Assembly (NCBI RefSeq): GCF_000832305.1
Contig: NZ_CP010536.1
Coordinates: 2,108,001 to 2,172,000, forward strand
From: Cupriavidus basilensis
GTDB taxonomy: Bacteria; Pseudomonadota; Gammaproteobacteria; Burkholderiales; Burkholderiaceae
DNA length: 64,000 nucleotides
Reading direction: 5' to 3'
Shown here: positions 57,413 to 64,000 of the stretch, in pieces
How the letters are laid out: each line of letters starts with the position of its first letter
How positions within the stretch are numbered: the first letter of the stretch is position 1
Notes under the pieces: generated by a model
What the model was told of the DNA's origin: nothing
What the model saw: only the letters and a program-made list of their open reading frames with translations
Database searches by the model: none
Program-made: the position numbers and the translations under genes

Positions 57413-58610
57413 GACGATGGAGGCTGAAGGCGTTGCTGCAAGAAGGATAAACAAATCCGGGCTGGATGGCGCGTTCGTCGATGCCCATCGGCGCACCTGG
57501 GCCATTCTCCGGGATCTGTCGCCGTCCCGATGGCAGGTCCGCTATGAACCGGGGATCAATCCGCCCTTGTGGGAGTATGCCCATATCGCCTGGTTTACGG
57601 AGCACTGGATACTGCGGGATCCGCGGGCCAGCCGCCAAGGCGCGTTCGTTGCCAGCCGGCCCTCTTTACTGGCGGACGCGGACCGCTGGTTCGATTCCAT
57701 GCATGTTGCCCATCAGGACCGCTGGCATCTCGATTTGCCCCCGCTTGCGCAGATACGCGACTATGTGGCCGCCGTGCTCGAGGGCGTGCGCGCCAGGCTC
57801 GCCGCAGCCAACGACACGGACGAGGCGCTCTATTTCTTTCGCCTCGCCTTGTTCCACGAGGATATGCACGCCGAGGCGCTGACCTACATGCGCCAGACCC
57901 TTGACTATCCCCTGCATGCACCCCTTGCGATGCCGCCCCTCGAACCCCACGGCGGCGAAGTGGCGATGGGAGGCGAGGCTTTCCTGATGGGCGCATCCGA
58001 TGACGATGGATTCGTGTTCGACAACGAGAAATGGGCCCACCCAATCCGGATCCTTCCCCTGTGTATCGACCGCCAGTGCGTGAGCAACGGCGCGTTCGCT
58101 GAATTCGTCGCGGCCGGTGGCTACCGCGACCAGCGCTGGTGGTCGGATGAAGGGAGGGCGTGGCTGAAGCATACCAGGCTCACAAAACCGAACCGCTGGC
58201 GCAAATCGGCGCACGATGGTCAAGGACACTGGGAGCAACGCTGGTTCGGACAGTGGGAGCCGCTTCCCATTGACCTCCCGGTCTGCCATGTCAATGCCTA
58301 CGAAGCGGAGGCCTATTCCCGGTGGCGCGGGCGGCGCCTGCCGACCGAAGCCGAGTGGGAGTATGCCGCGAGCCACGGCTTGATTCGCTGGGGAGGGGCG
58401 GTATGGGAATGGACGGCGGATCCTTTCGAACCCTATTCAGGTTTCTTGGCAGACCCCTACCGGGAATATTCAGCGCCCTGGTTTCACACGCACCGCTCCG
58501 TACGCGGTGGGTCCTTCGCCACCCACGCCAGGATGCGGCATCCTCACTACCGAAACTTCTATCTGCCGCCCCGTAACGACATCTTCGTCGGATTCCGCAC
58601 CTGCGGTTGA
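57411..58610 (+). CDS. senA: selenoneine synthase SenA (EgtB homologue)
   Basis: 399 residues. N-terminal DinB-like helical domain carries the three iron-binding histidines expected for EgtB enzymes: His58 in YAHIAWF and His149/His153 in FHEDMH. A formylglycine-generating-enzyme-type C-terminal domain follows (LPTEAEWEYAASHGLIRWGG, then VRGGSFATHARMRHPHYRNF and VGFRTCG). Non-heme-iron enzymes of this kind join hercynine to a sulfur or selenium donor; the senB neighbour makes selenoneine synthesis the likely role. GGAGG at 57402-57406 lies five bases before ATG 57411. Ergothioneine-type EgtB is the alternative, but egtD is not next to it. Confidence 0.85.
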   Translation: MTMEAEGVAARRINKSGLDGAFVDAHRRTWAILRDLSPSRWQVRYEPGINPPLWEYAHIAWFTEHWILRDPRASRQGAFVASRPSLLADADRWFDSMHVAHQDRWHLDLPPLAQIRDYVAAVLEGVRARLAAANDTDEALYFFRLALFHEDMHAEALTYMRQTLDYPLHAPLAMPPLEPHGGEVAMGGEAFLMGASDDDGFVFDNEKWAHPIRILPLCIDRQCVSNGAFAEFVAAGGYRDQRWWSDEGRAWLKHTRLTKPNRWRKSAHDGQGHWEQRWFGQWEPLPIDLPVCHVNAYEAEAYSRWRGRRLPTEAEWEYAASHGLIRWGGAVWEWTADPFEPYSGFLADPYREYSAPWFHTHRSVRGGSFATHARMRHPHYRNFYLPPRNDIFVGFRTCG

Positions 58611-59339
58611 TTGCAGTCATTCCGCTTGCCCACGTTGTTACGCCATCGCAGGGAAAATTCGCCGATCGTCTCAAGCGATGGGGACGGCCCAGCAACGGGC
58701 GGCAGCTGCCGTGACGGGTGCAGCGAACATCAATCAGTCCGCTGGCAACTGCGGCCTTGCGTATTGACCGTCCATTCGTTGGGAATGAACTCGATTTCCA
58801 TGCATGGAGGTAGCCGCACTGGCACATAACGATTGATGTAGGAAATCAACGTCGGGCTCCGCATCAGAAAATCGTCCTTGTAGAAACTGAGGATCGACGA
58901 GACTCGGACCCTGCCCCCTGCCCCCTGCCAGATCGACCTGAATCATCCCCCAGGAGACGGATCACACTGTTTCCATAGGTGCAGAGCGTCATTGCTGTTG
59001 ATTTGCACCGAATTCTGACCCGGGGGGCGGCTAAAATCTTGGACTGGTTTATGCCGCTACAGGAGTGGCCGACATCCTCTAAACCGTGGCTCGCAGAAAC
59101 GGGGGCGCTTGGCCGCTTGAAATCCGACTGATCGAAGCGATGGAGCGAGGGGAGCACGCGTTCCGTATGCAACAAGAATTTCACGCCGACGCGTTGCTCC
59201 GCATCCCACATGGCGTGCTCGCCCCACGATTGTCAGCTTCAGGCGCGGCATGACATTTCGCTTCCAGAACCAGTCAGCGGCAACTTCAGGCGGGAGACAA
59301 AGATAGCGTGCGGGGGCCCCGACGTTTGTCGTCTACACG
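58611..59339. other. fragment-rich intergenic stretch
   Basis: Over 700 bases with no intact gene. It contains a DUF547-type fragment (58730-58950) and the CCCCTGC repeats near 58911-58930. The remaining sequence to 59339 shows no recognised family. Confidence 0.45.
58730..58950 (-). pseudogene. DUF547-like C-terminal fragment
   Basis: A minus-strand frame without a start codon reads VRVSSILSFYKDDFLMRSPT, then LISYINRYVP and IEFIPNEWTVN before a TGA at 58730-58732. This resembles the tail of DUF547 proteins (SSIFxWYxxDF ... YINRYAP ... IxYLPYDWSLN). The rest of the gene is absent. Low-complexity CCCCTGC repeats lie at its broken end. Confidence 0.4.
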
Positions 59340-59447
59340 TTGGAGCCTTCCATCAACCCCGCAACCATAGGCAGGGCGATCCAGTGCGAGCGGATTGCCC
59401 TGGGTCTTACCCAGCAACAGCTGGCCGACATGGCCCCATCAATCCAT
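59340..59447 (+). pseudogene. HipB-like HTH fragment
   Basis: An ATG-initiated frame reads IGRAIQCERIALGLTQQQLA then DMAPSIHAAQ before turning into antisense of the c-di-GMP gene. The motif matches the XRE HTH of HipB-type antitoxins (IGxAIRxxRxxLGLTQxxLA). No toxin or remaining domain follows; the end abuts the stop of the c-di-GMP gene at 59453. Confidence 0.45.
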
Positions 59448-59452
59448 GCCGC

Positions 59453-62400
59453 TCAGTCCTGCGCTTGTTGCGCGAATTCTGATTCGCGTCGACGGAAATC
59501 GAACCCGCTCACAAACGCTTCAAAGCCCTCGATCGGCAGCGGATGGCAGAAGTAGTAACCTTGATAGGCAGAACATCCTGCTCCAGCAAGGAACTCTAGC
59601 TGCGCTTCGGTCTCGACACCCTCCGCGATCACCTCCAGGCCAAGGTTTTGTCCAAGCGCAACGATAGTTTTGGCAATTATGGCGTCATTCTGGTCAATAA
59701 GGATGTCACGCACAAATGATCGGTCGATCTTCAATTGGTCTAACGGGAGGCGTTTCAAGTACAAAAGTGATGAATATCCGGTACCGAAATCGTCCAAGGA
59801 AAAAACTACGCCTTTGTTTTTAAGCGCGCGCATCTTTTCTGCAATATCTTGCACATTTTCCACCAACACGCTTTCTGTCAATTCCAGTTTTAGCCTAGTC
59901 GGGTTCGCTCCCGTTTGTTCGATTACCTTCAATACCTCGGCCACAAAGTTAGGCGCACGGAACTGGTGGACACTGACATTTACTGCGATCGTGAGATGGG
60001 CCATTTCTGGTTGGCTCGACCATCTCACCAGTTGAATACAGGCGGTTTCCAGCACCTTTTTTCCGAGTGCGAGGATCAAACCAGTTTCCTCGGCCAGTGG
60101 GACAAACTCGGCAGGAGATACGACACCGCGCTCCGGGTGCTGCCAACGCACCAGCGCTTCGGCGCCTGTTAGGCGATCGTTGGAGGTCACTTGTGCCTGG
60201 TAATGAAGCAGGAACTGATCTTCTTCGATTGCTTTGCGCAGACCGGCCTCAAGAGCAACTCGCTCCAGGATGACGGCTTGCATGGTTGGATCGAAGAAGC
60301 ACATCGTGTTGCGCCCTATTTCCTTCGATTTGTACATAGCGAGATCGGCTTGCTTCAGGAGTACCTCAATGGAGGCCTGATGTCCCTTGAACACGGTCGC
60401 GCCAATACTCGAAGTACTGCGATATTCGATACCATCAAGAGAAAACGTATTGCGGAGAACGGAGAGAATCTGCTCACCAATGGCTTCGGTCTTACTGGCG
60501 GCTTCCTGTCCGCTTTCGCCCAAATTTCCTAGCACAACGACGAATTCGTCACCGCCTACCCGCGCGACCGTGTCACCCTCACGTACGCTGACAGCGAGAC
60601 GTTGCGCTACCTGTTGCAGCAGTAAATCACCTTTGTCATGGCCAAGCGTATCATTTAGTGTCTTGAAGTTGTCGATGTCGATGAACAATAAGGCGCCAGA
60701 GGATCCGCATTGGGCACTGACCGCGATGGCCTGCTTCAGGCGATCCGACAACAGGGCGCGATTAGGCAAACACGTAAGGGAATCAAAGAAGGCCAGTTCC
60801 TTAATTCGATCTTCGGCGAGCTTGCGTTCGGTAATGTCATGGTGCGTGCCGACATAGTGCGTCACCCCCCCATCACTTCCTGTCACTGCAGCGATCGTGA
60901 GCCATTTCGGATAAATCTCGCCATTCTTTCGACGATCCCAGATCTCGCCTTGCCATCCACCCGCGCGGTGGATCGTGTCCCACATCTCACGGAAGAATGC
61001 CGCGTCGTGACGGCCTGACTGAAGTATTCGCGGCGTCTGCCCCACTACATCGTCGGCCGTGTAGCCGGTACACTCGGTGAAAGCCGAATTGACGCGCAGG
61101 ATCGTGCCGCTTGCATCCGTGACCATCATCCCTTCCAGCGAGTCGAAAGCGACCGCGGCGATACGAAGCTCGGCGTCGAGGAGTTTGCGCTCGGTGATAT
61201 CTCGCCCGCTGATTCGGACCCCAGTAAAAACGGTGCTGGCGCTGTGTACGGGAACCCAGGAGACGGAAAGCCAGAGCAGCGAGCGATCCTTGCGGAAACA
61301 ACGAAATTCAAGATCATTGCCACGAAAGCTCTGCAGCCCTTTCAGAAGGACAGGTGCGACACGTAGCAGATCTTCTGGATGGACTAGCGTGCCAACGAAG
61401 TCGGGCATCGCCATGCACTCGTCCACGGTAAAGCCGGTGTATTCCTTGACGGATGGGCTGATCCAGCGCGGTTTGCCATTTAATCCCAACCAGACCTCCA
61501 GGTTGACTGCGCAATCGGCGAAGGCACGAAATTTTCTCTCACTCTCCCGCAACTCTCCGGTCATCGTGGAAGCCAGGCGCATAGCACGGCTGTGACCGGT
61601 CAGCAATACCCAGGCCAGCAGCGAGAGCAGCAGGCTGAGACCAGTACCGGCCCAAACGATCAGTGTTTCGGAATTGCGACCGAAGCGAGCCGTGAAGTCC
61701 TTACCTGCGGTCACGGAGAGCATCCAACTGTGTCTCCCCACAACCAGATATTCACTGGCCGACATCGCTGAATTCGGTTGCCGCCCTCGGTCGGACGAAC
61801 GATATAGTAGTGCCGCAGCAGATGGTTCGACACCGTCGTAGATAGCGAGGGAGAGTCCCGGCGGTTGCTCGCCGTAGAGACTGGCGATCACGTCTCGCAT
61901 ACGGAATTCAGCGTAGACCCAGCCAACCAGGTGCGCGCGACGCTTTGCGACGGTATCCGGTGGCTGGTTTCGGGCATATACCGGGAGGTACATGACGAAG
62001 CTGGGTGGGTAATCCTCCCCATTGCCTCTGATCGGTTGAACCTTCCCGGATACAGTCGCCATCCCCGAGTCGCGTGCCTTTTGCATCGCCAGCTGCCGTA
62101 CCGGGCTGGCCCAGGAGTCGACGCCAAGCACTGCAGAATTCCCGTCGGCATACGGTTCGCGCTGGACGACCGGTGCGTAGTTTTCGCGCAACCCGTCGGG
62201 CTTGATAGCGTAGCCGGCAACACCTAGCCGGCGCATCGCAGCGACGTGTGCCTCCTTGTCAGTCGCTGGTACCCACCTGACGACGCCGACGGCCTGGATT
62301 CCGGCAAAGTCTGCATCGAGATTGACAGCGCCGAGGTAGTCGCGGAAGCTATTGCGGTCCATCGAGCCGCTCGCGACGAACATGCCCTGCACGCCCCGCA

Positions 62401-62575
62401 GTAGTTGCTCGTACGTCGCCATCCGCTGTTCGATGCGGCTGACAGCGTCACTCATTGCGAAATCGAATTGGGATAGCACTTCATGCCGGGAGGCTTGCCG
62501 TTCGTGATCCCAAACTGTCCACGTCACACCGAATCCGGCGAACAGGATCAGAATTGGAAGTAAGACGAGGCGCAT
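59453..62575 (-). CDS. CHASE-PAS-PAS-GGDEF-EAL c-di-GMP enzyme
   Basis: 1040 residues from ATG 62575 (a GTG at 62584 overlapping the upstream stop is equally plausible). Membrane spans at about 5-22 and about 290-312 enclose a periplasmic CHASE domain. Two PAS/PAC units follow (VFTGVRISGRDITERK and YVGTHHDITERKLAEDR mark the PAC ends). GGDEF is intact (RVGGDEFVVVLG) and EAL is intact (AEALVRWQHP, SLDDFGTGYSSLLYLKRLPL, EGVETEAQ), so it can both make and break c-di-GMP in principle. It follows a periplasmic binding-protein gene within a few bases, which may supply the signal. Confidence 0.9.
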   Translation of the reverse strand: MRLVLLPILILFAGFGVTWTVWDHERQASRHEVLSQFDFAMSDAVSRIEQRMATYEQLLRGVQGMFVASGSMDRNSFRDYLGAVNLDADFAGIQAVGVVRWVPATDKEAHVAAMRRLGVAGYAIKPDGLRENYAPVVQREPYADGNSAVLGVDSWASPVRQLAMQKARDSGMATVSGKVQPIRGNGEDYPPSFVMYLPVYARNQPPDTVAKRRAHLVGWVYAEFRMRDVIASLYGEQPPGLSLAIYDGVEPSAAALLYRSSDRGRQPNSAMSASEYLVVGRHSWMLSVTAGKDFTARFGRNSETLIVWAGTGLSLLLSLLAWVLLTGHSRAMRLASTMTGELRESERKFRAFADCAVNLEVWLGLNGKPRWISPSVKEYTGFTVDECMAMPDFVGTLVHPEDLLRVAPVLLKGLQSFRGNDLEFRCFRKDRSLLWLSVSWVPVHSASTVFTGVRISGRDITERKLLDAELRIAAVAFDSLEGMMVTDASGTILRVNSAFTECTGYTADDVVGQTPRILQSGRHDAAFFREMWDTIHRAGGWQGEIWDRRKNGEIYPKWLTIAAVTGSDGGVTHYVGTHHDITERKLAEDRIKELAFFDSLTCLPNRALLSDRLKQAIAVSAQCGSSGALLFIDIDNFKTLNDTLGHDKGDLLLQQVAQRLAVSVREGDTVARVGGDEFVVVLGNLGESGQEAASKTEAIGEQILSVLRNTFSLDGIEYRSTSSIGATVFKGHQASIEVLLKQADLAMYKSKEIGRNTMCFFDPTMQAVILERVALEAGLRKAIEEDQFLLHYQAQVTSNDRLTGAEALVRWQHPERGVVSPAEFVPLAEETGLILALGKKVLETACIQLVRWSSQPEMAHLTIAVNVSVHQFRAPNFVAEVLKVIEQTGANPTRLKLELTESVLVENVQDIAEKMRALKNKGVVFSLDDFGTGYSSLLYLKRLPLDQLKIDRSFVRDILIDQNDAIIAKTIVALGQNLGLEVIAEGVETEAQLEFLAGAGCSAYQGYYFCHPLPIEGFEAFVSGFDFRRRESEFAQQAQD

Positions 62576-62580
62576 CCAGG

Positions 62581-63375
62581 TCACGATGGCGTCTTGAAAT
62601 CGACCATGGAATCGATCAGATCCGGGTTGAAATATCTTTCGAATATGCGGCGTACGGTTCCATCTGTGCGCATGCTTTGCACCAACGCACGCCACTTATC
62701 CTGCTCGGAGGATGACAGCGCCTTCTTCGACATGATGAGACCGTGCGGGACGGCCGGGTCGCTGAACTCGACAATTGTGGTGACGTCGCGAATCTTCTTT
62801 GCATCGAGCGCGGGGTAATCGAAGGGTTCAATGATCATGCCCTGGATACGCCTGAGGACAAGCGCCTCATACAGGGGCTCAAGGCCGCCGGCCTGGCTGA
62901 CGCGGTTGACGGGTGCTAGCTTGTCCACCAACTGGTTGGCAGAGTCGCTGTAGCGGAAACTGCGGATGACACCGAGTTGAAGCTGGTCGTTGTGCTCGAA
63001 GTCGGACAGCATACGTATGCCGGCATCCTTGCGTACCAGCAGATAGTATTTGTTGCTGAAGTACCAAGCGAACGACGCGTATTGATTGCGTTCGACGCTT
63101 GCAATGCCGGACAGGCTGAAATCGAGCGCACCGGATTCAATTAGTTTCCAGATACGGGCGCGCGACATGAGACTGACTTTAATCTGGCAGCCGCTGCGGC
63201 GAATCAGTTCATTGGCAAAATCCTTGTCGATACCGGTATCGGTGTCAAGCGAATAGAGCAGGCCGTGATCGTGCAACGCAAGGGTGAATGGGCGTGAGCA
63301 ATCAGGACCGCCCGCGCGTGCGGGGCCTACGCAGCACAGCGCAAGGAGCAAGCCACCAAGTCCACTTCGTATCAC
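62581..63375 (-). CDS. periplasmic amino-acid-type (SBP_bac_3) binding protein
   Basis: 264 residues from a GTG at 63375 with GGAGAG just upstream. Signal peptide at the start (RSGLGGLLLALCCVGPARAG). The SBP_bac_3 fold is evident: LYSLDTDTGIDKDFANELIR, LDFSLSGIASVERNQYASFA and the C-terminal SSSEQDKWRALVQSMRTDG. The upstream open frame to 63600 is a transposase remnant. No transport permease or ATPase adjoins it. It is coupled to the CHASE/PAS/GGDEF/EAL gene (five bases or a GTGA overlap), so it may be a sensor accessory rather than a transporter component. Confidence 0.8.
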   Translation of the reverse strand: MIRSGLGGLLLALCCVGPARAGGPDCSRPFTLALHDHGLLYSLDTDTGIDKDFANELIRRSGCQIKVSLMSRARIWKLIESGALDFSLSGIASVERNQYASFAWYFSNKYYLLVRKDAGIRMLSDFEHNDQLQLGVIRSFRYSDSANQLVDKLAPVNRVSQAGGLEPLYEALVLRRIQGMIIEPFDYPALDAKKIRDVTTIVEFSDPAVPHGLIMSKKALSSSEQDKWRALVQSMRTDGTVRRIFERYFNPDLIDSMVDFKTPS

Positions 63376-63384
63376 GGTCTCTCC

Positions 63385-63600
63385 AGCGTAGTGAGGTTCG
63401 GGTGCAATATTATTATGATCGCCAGCAGGTAATCGAACTTGGTCTTGCAGCGCGCGTATTCCTGGTCGATGGGCCGGATGCTGCCTCGCCAAGGACGGTG
63501 CGTTGCCCTGGAATGCCCCATGATATCGGTTCCAACCCAGCCGGGCATTGTAGATGAATCGCTGGCAACCAAGCCAGCTTCTGGAGCACAGCGGAGCCAT
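63385..63600 (-). pseudogene. decayed TnpB/OrfB-like fragment
   Basis: Minus-strand pieces in two frames (CQRFIYNARLGWNRY; RPIDQEYARCKTKF) resemble the N-terminus of IS200/IS605 OrfB/TnpB proteins (RFIYNxxL...PxDQxYxxFK). A frameshift divides them and the rest is absent. No reRNA-like end was recognised. Confidence 0.45.
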
Positions 63601-63684
63601 CCTCCGCCTCCCCCACCACTACCGGAACTTGGTGCTCCCGCCCAGGACTCTTGTCTGGGTTCTGGCTCTTCGGCAGTGGTCAGC

Positions 63685-64000
63685 TATTGCTTCGTAGCGA
63701 CTCCCCGGAAAGGTTCCACCGTCTGCCCGGCGTGGACCGCCCGCTGCAGCCAGTCCAGTATGGCGCCGCGCCCGCACCTCGGCGCCGGCCACGGCGGCTT
63801 CCTGCGCCATCACCTGCACGGCCGCCAGTTCGGCGCGCAGGTCCGCTGCCGGCTGCTCGCCCTTCTGGCGCAGCGCTCGGTGGCGCTGGCACGCTCCTGC
63901 GCGACGGCCACCTGCTCGCGGGTGCGCTCCAGTTCCGTCGAGAGCGGCACGGTTGCCTTAGTATCGCGCAGTTCCCACCTTTTCCGAAGCCGGTATCACC
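63685..64000 (-). pseudogene. coiled-coil (KfrA-like) fragment, frameshifted
   Basis: Reading leftwards from the right edge the minus strand gives Ala/Glu/Arg-rich coiled-coil: ELERTREQVAVAQERASATE, then in another frame DLRAELAAVQVMAQEAAVAG, and finally ILDWLQRAVHAGQTVEPFRG before a TAG at 63685-63687. At least two frameshifts. The composition suggests a KfrA-type plasmid regulator, but without the N-terminal HTH this is uncertain. Confidence 0.35.

Overview
The window is from a beta-proteobacterium of the family Burkholderiaceae, most likely Cupriavidus. The rRNA operon at about 34.96-39.98 kb carries a 16S sequence that reads as Cupriavidus/Ralstonia type. Coding DNA is GC-rich, and the gene content (porins, LysR/TetR/MocR regulators, aromatic catabolism, several c-di-GMP enzymes) fits. 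The density of catabolic and accessory genes plus IS remnants suggests a secondary chromosome or a variable chromosomal region; this is an inference.

Layout. 0-9.8 kb: catabolic genes, all on the minus strand (acyl-CoA ligase, CocE-type hydrolase, porin; then fumarylacetoacetase-like, cyclase and MFS transporter). A divergent TetR regulator follows, with two palindromic operators in the intergenic region. 10.2-11.4 kb: a FitAB toxin-antitoxin pair and an IS630 remnant. 11.4-14.0 kb: an operon of Tat-exported beta-propeller proteins. 14.9-19.4 kb: small membrane-protein genes, then a cupin/AhpD/NAD(P)-binding operon opposite a MocR regulator. 19.6-27.3 kb: an uncharacterised pair (GRDP-like protein with a repeated YCAI tail plus a multi-cysteine protein), two c-di-GMP enzymes and a TM2 protein. 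27.8-33.6 kb: a methylmuconolactone degradation cluster (mmlL, LysR, mmlF, mmlG, mmlH, mmlI, mmlJ). 34.7-40.0 kb: rrn operon with no tRNA in the 16S-23S spacer. 40.2-45.8 kb: two convergent TetR paralogues, an FNR-type reductase, a diiron protein, a nitronate monooxygenase-like enzyme and a LuxR solo. 46.5-48.1 kb: a complete ISNCY-type insertion sequence in an ATPase remnant. 48.6-52.7 kb: a three-domain synthetase (acetoacetyl-CoA-synthetase-like adenylation, carrier protein, thioesterase) with a 4'-phosphopantetheinyl transferase. 53.0-58.6 kb: a selenoneine locus (senA, senB) with its own PhnD/PhnC/PhnE-type ABC importer. 58.6-64 kb: gene fragments, a large CHASE/PAS/GGDEF/EAL protein with a periplasmic binding protein, and decayed TnpB-like and coiled-coil sequences.

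How the genes work together. The mml cluster covers uptake of 4-methylmuconolactone, methyl shift, double-bond isomerisation, lactone opening and CoA transfer; the thiolase (mmlC) and mmlK are not in the window. The sen locus would import a selenium oxyanion, make a selenosugar (SenB) and join it to hercynine (SenA). Neither a selenophosphate synthetase (SenC/SelD) nor EgtD is present here, so those steps must be encoded elsewhere. The adenylation-carrier-thioesterase enzyme with its neighbouring PPTase looks like a minimal stand-alone biosynthetic system of unknown product, and is the best candidate for something undescribed.
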